This document shows positions 1 through 14,306 of a stretch of DNA of 50,672 nt, piece by piece; position 1 is the stretch's first letter; each line of letters begins with the position of its first letter. The position numbers were made by a program, and so were the translations under genes. The stretch comes from Vitrella brassicaformis. Its lineage: Eukaryota > Sar > Vitrellaceae. The notes beneath the pieces are model-generated. The model was not told where the DNA came from, ran no database searches, and saw nothing but the letters and a program-made list of their open reading frames with translations. The stretch lies in the NCBI GenBank assembly GCA_001179505.1, contig CDMY01000545.1, forward strand, positions 1 to 50,672, given 5' to 3'.

Positions 1-483
1 AGGAAAGCATTCTGAGGAGACACGATCTTATCAGCCATCACCGAAGTGAGATCTGTGTTGACCACCCTTCATGATGCCATACATGGACAGAAACAACTTT
101 GACTAACTGGCCAGTCCATCGGTCTTATTAAAGTAAAAGCACTCTTCCTCTGGGACTTACCGCCCAGCAGATCCTCTATTCAGCTAACTACAGGAAAGGT
201 CCTCACCGGCCTTTTCGCACAGGGAGAGAGGGAGAGATTCCATCAATTCCACCTCCATCACTGAGTCCGACGGTGAACGAGGCGGGGGAGTACAGGGACG
301 TGAAATCTTCAACCGCAGATCTTCACCTCCCGCCTTAGATCTTCCACTTCGACTTGTCAGCGACTCTCCAACGGCTGCACCCAAGAGCATCAACCGACTC
401 GCTCCCTCTGTCATCTCCTGCCTGTTTGCCTGCACCCAAGAGGGGAGGAAGTTTGTCCACAGACGCCAAGAATCTGAGTAACG
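1..483. other. 5' flank of first gene
   Basis: I see no gene here. The stretch holds the region upstream of the membrane-protein gene at 484; an in-frame TGA at 475-477 directly precedes its start codon, so coding does not continue upstream in that frame. Several AGATCT-like words occur but I cannot assign a function. Confidence 0.4.
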
Positions 484-1575
484 ATGCCGTCTGTGCTGGT
501 GGACGCCACGGCCTCTCCGCTATACAACGAGGAAGCGCCTCACACTGATGCTCCCGCCCCCGAGCGCGCTCCTCCCGTTCAGCCTTTTGACTTCTTTGGG
601 TTGAACTTTCTTCTGAGCAAGCCAAAGGCCAAGGTGAGGAACACGCCACACGAATGCCCGACAGGGTTCATCCTATCCCGTGCTTCTTGGTCTTGCTTCT
701 GCCTTCAGGTCGAGGGCGCTGACTTCTATGCGTTCATCTTGACCCACCAGCTGCTGTTTCTGGTCCCGGTGGCCTTCGCGTCCTACCTGTTCTACAGCCG
801 ATACATCTTCTCCCAGTATACTTTGGACATCGACCAGACCTGGCCCTTCGCGTCCTACCTGTTCTCCGTCCAATACATCTTCTCCCAGCTGTCCTACGAC
901 AACGGCAAGACCTTTCCAGTCTATGACTTCGGCGAGACCGTGCGACCCCTCATTATGGGCCTCTCTATCGGGACTTTGGTCCTCTTGGCCTTGTGCTGCT
1001 GGCCCTTCTTCAAAAGGATGTCAGTCCTGGCGCCTCGGAGTGGTGCGCAGTTCCCCCACAGGAAGGCGGGGTGGCAGCTGACGACCCACATCATCCAGCT
1101 GATCCTACTGAGCAGTCTCCTTCCTTTCCTTCCGTGGTTTGACGTATTTCTCTCTGAGATTCTCTATAAGATTGCCGAGAACTTTCATATAATTGACGAA
1201 TGGGTGTACGGGGTTGTCGCCGCGCTCTTCCCCATCGGTGTCGTGGGATTGCGGGTGTTGCTTTTCGGGCTGGTCACTCGGTTTCTGGGATTGTATGCCA
1301 TCTCGGGGGAGAATGCGACTGCACTTGCCATGGCCTGGGGCACCGTGTACTCCGACACTATGCGGTGTGTCGCTGTGCCCTTTCTGTCTGTGGTGGCCTT
1401 ATCTGCGACTTCCCTCTCGCTCCTCTGGCTCTTCGGTCTCGCCGGGGCCTTCTGCATGATCGTTGTGTTGATCCGTCTGGTTCTGTCGCTTTTCGTGGCT
1501 GCACCAGCAAAGACACAGGGTCCATCTCGTGGCTGCCGTCTGTCGGCAGCCTGTGGTGAGCAATCATATGTGTAG
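484..1575 (+). CDS. Multi-pass membrane protein, unknown family
   Basis: Two exons, 484-633 and 709-1575; the 75-nt intron (gtgagg...ttcag) is a multiple of three, so the frame also stays open if it is retained. The spliced product is about 338 residues. After a short Pro/Ala-rich N terminus it has roughly five or six hydrophobic segments, the first beginning near the exon junction (LLFLVPVAFASYLF), then IMGLSIGTLVLLALCCWPF, IIQLILLSSLLPFLPW, a segment around VVAALFPIGVVGLRVLLFGL, and two close to the C terminus. A 24-residue unit (FASYLF...YIFSQ...) is present twice in tandem. The start is supported by the in-frame stop just upstream. I do not recognise the family. The C-terminal tail after the last hydrophobic segment is short and polar. 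Location in a membrane is inferred only from hydropathy. Confidence 0.7.
   Translation: MPSVLVDATASPLYNEEAPHTDAPAPERAPPVQPFDFFGLNFLLSKPKAKVRNTPHECPTGFILSRASWSCFCLQVEGADFYAFILTHQLLFLVPVAFASYLFYSRYIFSQYTLDIDQTWPFASYLFSVQYIFSQLSYDNGKTFPVYDFGETVRPLIMGLSIGTLVLLALCCWPFFKRMSVLAPRSGAQFPHRKAGWQLTTHIIQLILLSSLLPFLPWFDVFLSEILYKIAENFHIIDEWVYGVVAALFPIGVVGLRVLLFGLVTRFLGLYAISGENATALAMAWGTVYSDTMRCVAVPFLSVVALSATSLSLLWLFGLAGAFCMIVVLIRLVLSLFVAAPAKTQGPSRGCRLSAACGEQSYV
775..918 (+). repeat. 72-bp in-frame tandem duplication
   Basis: Bases 775-846 and 847-918 are two copies of a 72-bp unit; both begin TTCGCGTCCTACCTGTTC and contain TACATCTTCTCCCAG at the same offset. They encode two 24-residue copies of a hydrophobic loop. 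The copies have diverged at several positions, so the duplication is not brand new. Confidence 0.8.
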
Positions 1576-3440
1576 CGGATGCGAGGGATGGGTTGGCTGG
1601 CTGCTCGTGGGTCATGCATCTTTGGTGATGTATGTTTGTATGTGTGTATGTATGTGTGTATGTGGGTCTTTGGCCAATTGTAGATAGATTCATGTCGTGT
1701 GTTGGGACTGTGTGCATGTGTGTGTATATGGCTCAGATGGTCGGTCTGCCTTGCTGTGTCCATGTGTGTGTGCATGTGTATCTATAATGCTGTCTGCACT
1801 GCCTAATCGATCGACTGGCGCGGCGTGTTGTGTGCGTCGCCCTGCCTGCCCTTCGCCTCATTGTCTGTCTCTCTGTCTGTCTCTCTGCTGTATTCCCTCC
1901 GTACCGTTCATCTCAGTGAAGGGATCTGCCAGCGCACCGCTGGTCGTTGTTTGTTCAAGTTGTGTCTGTTCATTCATTAGTGAGTACGGTGGCTGGACTG
2001 CAATGCATGAGTGACAGTTGCTGCCTGCGAGTGTGTCGTCATCCTGCGTCAATGTTGCGCGTAACGCTCTGGTCAACTTGCGGACTCTGTTGTCGCGGCC
2101 CTCTGTTCTCTCTCAACCATTCATATGACGTCTCTACGCGGCATGATTGCGTTGGCCTTGAATTGAGATGTGATAATAATAATGAGGGGCCGGGTGGTTT
2201 TGCACCACCCCTGCTCTCGCTGTTCAACTATTGCTGCTGGTGATACTGGGGGGGCTGTCCTTGGTGGTTCACCGGTCGGTGACTTAGTTACTGCGTGCGG
2301 GTGTCTGTGTGTGTCTGATGGTGTGCGTGTGTGGATGGAGGGACACACGAACAGGTCGCTTTCATGTTCGGAATCAATCAATCTCGCTCACACGCTGTTG
2401 ACGGGCAAAAAGGGCAGCACATCGTCACCCCATGCTGTTTCCCTCACTGCCACACGTTGGGACACTCACAAAACGACAACATGACAACATGATTCCGCCA
2501 CTACCATTCATCCATTCACTCAGTCATTCACCCGCCTTGATTGACGCACAACCACACCCACACGCCGATCGCTCCGTCAATCTGTCTCTGTGGGCAAGTG
2601 CCCCTGTCTGTCTACCTCTCTGTGGACGAAAGCAGAGGTCCATCACCACACCACTAAACCGGCCACCTGGACTCTCTGGGCTCGCGCAGGCACGCAGAGA
2701 GCGTCGGCCCACCCCACGCACAATACAAACACCGCAGCACACTACGCAAACAACCACTCTCGCTCCCTTTCTCTGCCTCTCTCCCTCCGAGTGTCATTTC
2801 TCGCTGCACCGACCGTGTCATTTCTCGCTTTTTAGACAAGGGCTGCCCGATGCGCGCAGAGCCAGGGAGAAGATACTCTCCTTTGCCAGCCCTACACACC
2901 GACTTCGCGACACCACATAAATCACATCACGCGGCACTACCATCCACTCAGAGCGCACCATCGCACCCGACAAAAGGCACCACACCCACGACACTTTCAG
3001 ATACGCCGCCACTCCGCCACTCCTCCTCATACACAGACACACACAAACACTCACACACGCACACGCGCACATACAGACACATACAGACGCATACATACAG
3101 ACGCATACAGACACACACGCACACACGCACACAAACACACACACACACACACAGACATACAGACACAGACAGACACAGACAGACACAGACAGACACAGAC
3201 AGACACAGACAGACACAGACAGACACAGACAGACACACGCGCACACACGCACACCTCCTCCTCCTCACACACATACAGACACACACATACAGACACACAC
3301 ATACAGACAGACACATAAAGACAGACACATACAGGCACATACAGACACACGCGCACCCACAAAACTGGAACTGTCTTAATTAGCCACATAAAACGCCGCT
3401 CACTGCCCCACCGACCTGACTGAAATGTGGCTCTGTCAAG
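1576..3440. other. Intergenic, microsatellite-rich
   Basis: No convincing gene. TG-rich runs occur near 1625-1780, a CTGT-rich stretch near 1860-1885, and a long CA/CAGA block at about 2990-3360. Reading frames crossing the block encode only low-complexity Thr/His or Val/Cys repeats and are not credible proteins. The region lies between the tail of the membrane-protein gene and the 3' end of the Cys-rich gene, so it should hold both 3' untranslated regions. Confidence 0.6.
3161..3230 (+). repeat. Seven copies of a 10-bp repeat
   Basis: Seven perfect head-to-tail copies of AGACACAGAC fill this span, embedded in a larger CA/CAGA-rich block. It is a higher-order microsatellite (a 4+6 alternation of AGAC and ACAGAC), with no sign of CRISPR-type spacers. 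Confidence 0.9.
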
Positions 3441-4429
3441 TCAGTTTTTGGCATAGCAGACGGAGAGCGAGGCGGTGGTTGGCGCCATGACCACCTGCAG
3501 CTCGCACAGGTCGCGGACCTCTACGCCCGTGCAGAAGGGCTGGTTCGTCTGCGTGCTGATGGCGCCCTCCTCATCGTTCATCCGCAGACAATACCTACAC
3601 ACACACACGCACACAGAGAGAGGTGAGGCAGCTGTGTGAATGTGGGTGTGTGACGGGCTGGCTCACTCGAAGCAGTATTCGGCCGTGATGTTGGTCCCCG
3701 GCGACTCGTGGAGGGTGTAGTGGGGCCCGATGATCATGATGCCCTCCTCACTCTCGACTCGGCAAGAACCGGTGCCAACACTCTCAAACGCTGACAACCG
3801 GACACGGACACGCAGAAAACCGTTCACCTCTGTATCAGCTGTCTCGGTGCCTCTGTGTGTGTCGTCTGCTCACATCCATCGACGAATCTGAAGCACTCGT
3901 TGGCCTCTCCGCCCATTGCGCCGTCGGGTTTCTCGTTGAGGATGACGAGGCACGAGTCGGTGGTGGCGTCGTGCTGGATGCCCTCGCACACGCCCAGGTC
4001 AGTAGTAAGGTTGCTGCACAGACGGGCCTGCATAGAGCATCACACACAGACACACACACGAATGAACGAATGAACGAGTGAACGCGACAGAGAATGAGTG
4101 AATTGGCTTACGCATTCAGCCACAGGGACGCCAGCCACGGCGACTGCACATCCGTGGAGACATCCAGATGGCATCTGCATCACACGCAATGCGACAGTGA
4201 GTCACTGTTCACAATGCTCGCGTACAGATCCGAGTGACGTGCCCACCCCGTCCTGCACAGGGGGGCTGTAGAAGTCGAGTGGCTTGCCGCCAGACGCACA
4301 CACGCCAGAGCCCACACGGGTGAAGCCCTCGACGGCGTTGGGCGCGGCCACCTGTGCCCGGCACCGGGGCGCGACGGCAATGATGCAGATCTCGATGCAG
4401 ATCAGGTGCAGCACCACTCGCGCGACCAT
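3441..4429 (-). CDS. Secreted cysteine-rich protein, PAN/apple-like
   Basis: Five exons on the minus strand: 4247-4429, 4112-4174, 3874-4027, 3667-3790 and 3441-3594, with introns of 72-84 nt and GT-AG ends; all phases join cleanly to a TGA at 3441-3443. The product is about 225 residues. It starts with a hydrophobic signal peptide (VVLHLICIEICIIAVAP) and then has more than ten cysteines, with segments such as VPVAECARLCSNLT, GVCEGIQHD, TDSCLVILNEK and TAEYCFEYCLRMN. Spacing of Cys pairs around C-x3-C and G-x-x-H/D resembles PAN/apple modules, but this is a weak resemblance, not a firm match. An N-T-T and an N-I-T sequon could be glycosylated. It is head to head with the TLDc-like gene at 4882. 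Inferred role: extracellular or luminal adhesive/binding protein. Confidence 0.65.
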
Positions 4430-4881
4430 CCTGACGGCTCCGGGGGGGACGTGGCGGCCAAGGGGGGGAGGTTGGTTGGTTGGTTATTGTGTTTAACGAG
4501 ACTCGTGTCTGTAACCCCGAGGGGATCCTGTCCAGGTCACGCACTAAACTAGCAGCATGCACATGCATAGAAGCATGCACACGGCCTGTCTCCGGCGTGG
4601 ACTTACACGAAAGGGACGATCCGCACGAGCTGAAAGCTCGCGTGAAAGGAAGATGGAGCCTAGTACCCTAGCCCAGTTGATTAAACGCACCCCAGTTTGG
4701 TCTACGAAACTCGCGTTTCTTCAACAGGGAGATCTATCAAGCCGACAGTGAGATCTCTCCTTTCTTCCATCTGGTGTCAGCTCCCTCGTCCCCCTCTCAC
4801 GTAATCGGTGGCAAGCGGCCTCTGACTGACCTCAACAGACAAGGCTCTCCGTCCTCTTCGCTCATCTTTTCCCCTCACACG
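4430..4881. promoter_or_regulatory. Divergent intergenic with AGCTCGCG motif
   Basis: This 452-bp space separates the start codons of the minus-strand Cys-rich gene and the plus-strand TLDc-like gene. It contains AGCTCGCG at 4635-4642, the same word (reverse complement of CGCGAGCT) seen in other divergent upstream regions of this window. I infer that it includes both promoters; no TATA box is obvious. Confidence 0.4.
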
Positions 4882-5793
4882 ATGGCGACTGTTCTCATGA
4901 TGATGATTCTGTGTGTGGCGTCGACCAGTGTCGCCACGGAGGCAAGACCCGCACAACAGGTGAGTATACACCCCCCCCCCCATGACCCAGTCATTAGATT
5001 CTCTGGCGTGCACGGCTGATTCGTGTGTTCAGGTCCAGTTGCGTGGCCTGCAGGTGTCCCCTCCTCGCAACACGTCGCTGTCTGCGTCAGAGTATGAGGC
5101 GCTGGTCGGCCTGATGGGGGGCGATGACACTACACAAGTCACCTCACTCTACCGGTAGACACACACATTATGCCATCAGACAGCCAATGGGCAGATTCCG
5201 TCTATGTGTGCGTGTGTGTATTGAAGGACGTCTGTCCACGGCACCAACTATAGCGACCTGCTGGACAACGTGGGCGAAACAAAGCCTCTCGTCTTTGTGG
5301 TCAGGAAGGACAAGTATGTCTTCGGCGTCTACGTCAGTGACGGCATCCAGCTGCCCGACGACTTGACTACCTGGCACAACTACGGCAGTGATGTGTCGTG
5401 GTTCTCAGTGGCCTCGACAAACCGACCGAGATCGAGATCGACGAAGAGGATCAGTATGTGAAAGTGGCGGGGAGGAAGGGGGCGTGGAGAGGAGGGATCG
5501 GTGGGGGAAATGCGAGGGTAGGGATCGGTGGGTTTGTGTATCTGGGTTGGGGTGGCTCTGTCCAGCCTGCTGCCGACATCCGTGTTTGCCAGCAGTCCAC
5601 TCGCAGCAAATATCTGCCTGAGGGCTACACGGGAAAGAGGGATGGTTATGGCAATGCTGTGTTGGGCGGGTCGCTGACGTTCATAGCTGACGAGATAGAA
5701 GTGCTGCAGACGCCTTTCATTTCGTCAGCGGCGCAGATGGGTGTCTGTCTGTCAGTCTGTCTGTGGCTGTCGCTATTCCTCTTTTCGATGTAA
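4882..5793 (+). CDS. Secreted TLDc-like domain protein, frame-broken
   Basis: Exon 1 (4882-4959) encodes a signal peptide (MATVLMMMILCVASTSVATEA); exon 2 is 5033-5154 and exon 3 starts at 5227. Introns are 73 and 72 nt. The mature part resembles a TLDc domain: SEYEALVGL, then LYRTSVHGTNYSDLLDN (the usual LYRASxDG start), KPLVFVVRKDKYVFGVYVSD, and late on KYLPEGYTGK and LGGSLTFIADEIEV. Near 5390-5410 the frame must change: WHNYGSDVSWFS lies in one frame and VLSGLDKPTEIEIDEEDQ in another. A 1-nt (or 4-nt) loss fits best; a 38-nt intron (after GAT at 5393) would restore frame but would remove conserved residues. So this is either a damaged gene, a sequencing error, or an unusual splice. A related fragment lies at the other end of the window. 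The TLDc assignment is from motif order, not from a search. Confidence 0.6.
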
Positions 5794-5822
5794 ACCAGCC
5801 GTGAGTTGTTCGTGTCGTTCAT

Positions 5823-5866
5823 CTGGGCGGGTCACTCGTCTTCATGGCGGATGAGATAAAGGTGTC
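5823..5866 (+). repeat. Decayed copy of the TLDc-like gene end
   Basis: Bases here would read LGGSLVFMADEIKV, a near copy of LGGSLTFIADEIEV at about 5664-5703 in the preceding gene. Only this short tail is recognisable; flanking sequence is unrelated. It suggests a past partial tandem duplication or a replaced C-terminal exon. Confidence 0.6.
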
Positions 5867-7171
5867 CCCAGACGCACGTGGTGGAGTAGTGGGGGAGAGA
5901 GGGAGATGTGGCTCTCCCTCTATGGTGCTGTGCTGACATAGCCATCCACTTATCTGTACCGTCCTCTCTGCGCCCCTGCCTGCCTGTCTGTCTGCCTGTC
6001 TGTCTGTCTGTCTGTTTGCCTGTCCTCTGAGTGCAGCTGATCTGTCAGCACACTGCTGGTGCCCCGTGTGTCTGTTTGAATATGTGTGTGCCCATGTGTG
6101 TGTGGGGGGGGGATGCATGTGAGTGTCTGTGTCTGTGTCTGTGTGTCCGTTGACTGGACCAAAGTGAAAGTGTGTGCGTGTGTGTGTTATGTGCGGTGTT
6201 GTTTGTTTGTTGAAGTTAGTGTGTGTGCGGTGGCTGGACTGACTGTAATGACTAAGTGGCTGTGGCTGACTGTGTGTGTGTCGTCATCCTGCCCTGATGT
6301 GCTTCTGCGAAGGCGAGTGTGAGTGTGAGTGAGTGAGTGTGTGTGTGTGCTGATTGAGTGACAGCCGGCATGATTACGTGGACCCGGATGCCCCATGAGT
6401 GATTTAATGATATGCGCCAATGATACAGTCGGCCGATTGGTTGAGTGCATTCTGTCGCTTCGCCCGTGCAGCCAACGAGGCCGCTAGCAGCTCATCCACA
6501 CACGGGATGCAGGACGGATGTCATTCATGTGCTCGCAGACTAATACGAGTTGGGACTGCGCATCGTGGACACTTACTCGTTGCTGGGTCGACTTGGAAGA
6601 CAGTGTGCGTGTATGTCGATTTGTCTATTCTGCGTATGCATACGTATGTGGACTTGTTACCCAGTCGAAACGGATGCGACGTAAGCCATCTGATATCACT
6701 TGTCAGCAACATGGGCCGTCAGGTTGGTTGTCTCAATATTACTTACATTTGTACCAATCAGTCCCCTTCCCCCTTCCTGTCCGCTGGGCCGTCTCTCTGT
6801 TTCTAAGTCAGGACGCGACGCGCGGACAATAGATACACCAGCAAAATCGCAAAACGGCGGTCAGGAGAAGCAAGTCACACCAAGCAGTCAAGACGGTAAA
6901 CACACACTCCTTCTCTCACTCGTCTGTTGATAGCGCTATCAATCGCGTGAGGAATCGGTGACGGAAGCCATAGACAGTGGATGGATGATAAACAGATTGC
7001 ACTACAATACATAGCTATATGGTACACGCCAGCAAAAAGGCATACCGAAAGAAGCCCCCTCCATGTACGCGTCTCGCATCAGGTGTCGCTTCTGCCGCAT
7101 TGATGGACAAGTGATGGCTCGACACTCACTCTCCCACCGTGCCATCTGTGCCTCCCGAATTCTCCACCTGT
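5867..7171. other. Intergenic, no gene seen
   Basis: The first part is TGTC/TGTG-rich (about 5975-6200 and 6300-6350). The rest is of ordinary composition with only short, unsupported reading frames. It separates the end of the TLDc-like gene from the 3' end of the minus-strand gene at 7172, a convergent arrangement, so both 3' ends are expected here. Confidence 0.5.
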
Positions 7172-8666
7172 TTAACACGACAGCAACCGTGACGTCCAGC
7201 TCCGAGCAGGCCTCCCGGCATGGCCCCTCACCTCATCGGTTTGCCCGTCAGCTTCCTGCGCATCCTCCCCGCCCTCGAACAGTCTCCTGGCCAGCGGCCC
7301 CAGCACTCGCCTCGCCAGCGCCGCCGTGCGGGGATACGTCAGGGCCCATGATGTGTCACCATCGTCACTGCCAGGCCGTACGGTGCACGGCGGCTCGGTG
7401 GTCAGAATGGAGACGTTGCCTTCGTTGCTGAGAGGGCTGATGCGGCGGGACAGGACGATCCATGCCAGGAAGGGCCGCTCGCTGGCGTCGCCGCTGGCTT
7501 CAGGGGACAGCAGAATGTGCCTGAAACAAAGGGCAAGACACAGAGACTGGGCGTGTGGGCGCTCCCTGGTCCTGCGCTTCTCTCCCGCACCTGAATGCAG
7601 TCTTCTCACCAGCAATGTCCGTCTGGAAGCCCACAGACCCATCTGCCGCACTACCGCCCTGCCCCTCGCCACCGAATAGCTTCATGAAGTGGCCCCCACA
7701 TGCATCCACAGGCACACTCATGCCGTGCTTGGCCGTGCCCCTCAGCCCCTCCTTCCAGCACACCAAATTGACGCTCATGAACGCGCTGAAATGGGGATGC
7801 ACCTCGCGGGCGATGCCGTTGTCGAGGAATTGCAGCTGGGGCGGCTCCTGGCCATCAACCACAAGGCCGCGGCATTCGACTATGGGGTCGGTCCCATCGC
7901 AGTGAGATGCGTAGGGGTGGCCGGGGACGAGAGGGGGCGCAGGAAAGGCCAGCTGGTTGGATGCCTGTCGGCTGAGAAGGAAGTACTGGCCTTGGTTGCT
8001 GTCGTGGACCAGGGAGAGGGGCCGCTTGCAGCCGTCGCATCCCTGGTTGAGGACGATGCGGTCACCGAAGAGCATGTACTGACGAATGCTCTCCGGGTGG
8101 CTCATGAAGGCCCTCCCGCTGCCCATGCTGGTAGTGGCTCGTCTTGAATTGGCAGTGGTAGGCCGCCTTTCACTATCCCTTTCACGCAGCCGGCGATGAA
8201 TGCCAGCGTGAGGAATCTTTCCCATCGGTCGAAGCTGCCGCTTTTCTCGAAGACAAACAGGCCCCTGCACATACAAACAAGAGGAAGACAGACAGGCAGC
8301 GTAGTGTGGTGGGTGTGGTGGCGTGTGTTCCGGCTGCTGTACTAGTACCTGAGGTAGTACATAACAACACCGTCGGCCTCATTCCCCTCGACCTGTATGG
8401 CATTGCTGTGGCGATTCTCGAGGCGTATCAGAGTTGTTGTCTTTGCCTTTTGTCCAGCCACGTGTTGATAGCGCTCCCACAAACACCTGTACAGACAAAA
8501 ACGGAAGCAGTCAGTTCGTTCTGCGTCTCATTGGACTGTGTGTCGCCTCTCACGTTCTTCCTGTGTTAGTCCTGTGGTCCCTGGTGAGTCTTCGAAAGGG
8601 CAGCAGCACGTCGAATGGAAGAAACAAGGCCACCGAGTGAATTGCAGGGGGAGGCAGCTCCTGCAT
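7172..8666 (-). CDS. Unknown protein, about 396 residues
   Basis: Proposed exons on the minus strand: 8554-8666, 8349-8486, 8174-8264, 7591-8090 and 7172-7520, giving about 396 residues ending at a TAA. The start is the ATG at 8664-8666 (MQELPPPAIHSVALFLPF). Recognisable stretches: LWERYQHVAGQKAKTTTL, GLFVFEKSGSFDRWERFL, YMLFGDRIVLNQGCDGCK, YFLLSRQASNQLAFPAPP and ERPFLAWIVLSRRIS. Two CxxC-like cysteines occur in QGCDGCKR. The frame changes between 8264 and 8090; an 83-nt GT-AG intron at 8091-8173 fixes it, but that intron has no pyrimidine or TG tract, so a real frameshift is the alternative. All other introns are 67-84 nt. I do not recognise the family and see no signal peptide or clear membrane span. 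It is head to head with the DED1/DDX3 gene, 173 bp apart. Confidence 0.6.
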
Positions 8667-8839
8667 TGGCTACACGGCGATGAGGCGTCACATAACTGAA
8701 GAGAGCAGCGCTGACAGGAAAGGTGGAAAGGGGCGCGAGCTCAGCTCACGAAGCAGTCTAAGCTCGCGAAAAAAGGTCAGAGAGCAGAGTGTGAGAAGCA
8801 AGCTGGTATTCTTCGCGCCGATAGATCCGGATATATCGT
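8667..8839. promoter_or_regulatory. Compact divergent promoter region
   Basis: Only 173 bp separate the start codons of the unknown gene (minus) and the DED1/DDX3 helicase (plus). Two copies of the recurrent word are present: GCGAGCT near 8734 and its reverse complement within AAGCTCGCG near 8759. I infer a shared bidirectional promoter. Confidence 0.5.
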
Positions 8840-12621
<3,782 letters not shown>

Positions 12622-14306
12622 GGGACTGAGGGAGGAACAGACTGATTGGGTGGGTAGTGGGTGGGTGGGTTGCGATATGGGGTGAGGGGCTTTTGAGGGA
12701 GGGAAGGAGGGTGGAATTAGCCAGGAGAGGAGGGGCTGGGGTGGGGGTGGGGTGGGGGGATTGTTGTAGATGGATGGGTAGAGAGGGCCGGGGACGGTCC
12801 GCAGGTGTGCTGTGCTGTGCTGTGCTGTGGAGTGGGGTGCTGGTGTGTCGTGGATTGGATTGTTGTGTCATGCGTGCCTGTGCATACCTGAGCGGTTGGG
12901 TCAGACAGCAACCCGGAGTTTGCCTTCCCTCCCTCCCTTCCTCCCTCCCTTCCTTTCTGTCTGTCTGTTTTGCTTTTGATCAACACAATCCCCTCGTCCA
13001 GAGAGGCGGTGGGTGTGTCGTCTGCTTGGGCGGGCAGACGGACTGTTGGGAGAGTGTGAGCGGCAAAGCGACTGATTTGTTCATGAGACACAGCATACAA
13101 CACACCGGCTCGCTGAGACGCACGTGGCGCATGAGGGGGATTGCCTCGTCGGTCAAGTCCCTGTTTTTGCTTTTTCAACACCATGTCTGTCTGCCTGCCT
13201 GCCTGCCTGCCTGAATTCGCTGCGCCTGCGTGTGTCCATGATATGATGGGTGAGTGGGCGGGGTCATGTGGATGTTGGCCGACTGCATTCTACTGCCTGA
13301 TATACCTTGCTCCCATGCCACTATGCTATGGATGGACGCTCATGTACCTACTGGCTCTGTCTTGGTTGCACCGCTGTCTGTTTTGGGCAGTGAACACGGC
13401 GGCGTTCTCCATTCGACCGCTTGTAGCCATTCCTTTCCTCCGTGCCTTTCCCTCCCGATAGCCTGTTGCGATGATGCTTGGGGCCCCTCCAGACCTCATT
13501 GCGAGAGGTTGCGGACAGGCAGAGGCACAGAGGCAGGAGTGTGATGAAAGACAGACACGCTGCTGCCATGCTGTGTGCGCGAGTCAAGTCCGGGGAAGGA
13601 CCGGTGGGAGGGCAGGGGGGGAGGGGAGTTTGAACGGGAAGGGACAGATATAGTTCTTCCATCGGTGTGTGGGTGCATTCTGTGTGTATGTGTATGTGTG
13701 CTTGTGTCCATGCCCGTGTGGCTGAGGGGCTGCTGGCTGCCCGACTGAGTGGCTACCTGCCCGCCTGACGAGTGGATTGGGGTGACCGATAGATAGTCCA
13801 CTGGTGTGGTCTGCCTGCATGGGCTGTGTCATGGCTGGCTCTACATTCCTCCTCTCTTGGTGCTGCATCTCCTTTGCGGACGCATAATCGATATTGTGTG
13901 AGTGAACCCGTCGACTGAGTGATGATTCCCATTCGACCTTACACACCACGCACATGAGTCACGTGTTCATTCGCCAGCAGCCATACACTGTCCACAGTTA
14001 GCTACTGTGTCACGAGGCTGACACTCAACCATCTGAATGCAGGCAGCAAACATACCCGACAGCTGCACAGATGGATTGGCGAGGAAAGACACACGACCAC
14101 GAGCAGCTCAAAACCGGAGGGCAAGCGATTTTTTAAAAAGGCCCCCACCACTGTCTCAAAATTTGGTTTGGCTGCTGCACTTGTTTCCAGCTCTTTCACA
14201 GTCCGCCTCTCTCTCGATCTGTCAGACACCCCCCCGTTGACAAGGTCTTTGCAGCGCGGCTGTCCCCCGGCTGCACCTTGTTCGTGTCAGCACCACACGA
14301 CGCACC
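12622..14306. other. Intergenic, no gene seen
   Basis: Immediately after the helicase stop the DNA is G-rich (about 12650-12780), with TGTGC repeats near 12810. CCTGCCTG repeats occur near 13190-13210. Frames open for 60-185 codons here are low complexity or lack any splice or family support. The last 300 bp should contain the TGS1 promoter; I do not find the GCGAGCT word there. Confidence 0.5.

Noticed and set aside
1185-1775. 196-codon minus-strand frame with His/Thr repeats
   Set aside because: Antisense to the membrane-protein gene and to its TG-rich 3' flank.
2850-3389. Long frames on both strands in the CA/CAGA block, and a CRISPR-like look
   Set aside because: Frames are pure microsatellite translation, and the repeats have no unique spacers between them.
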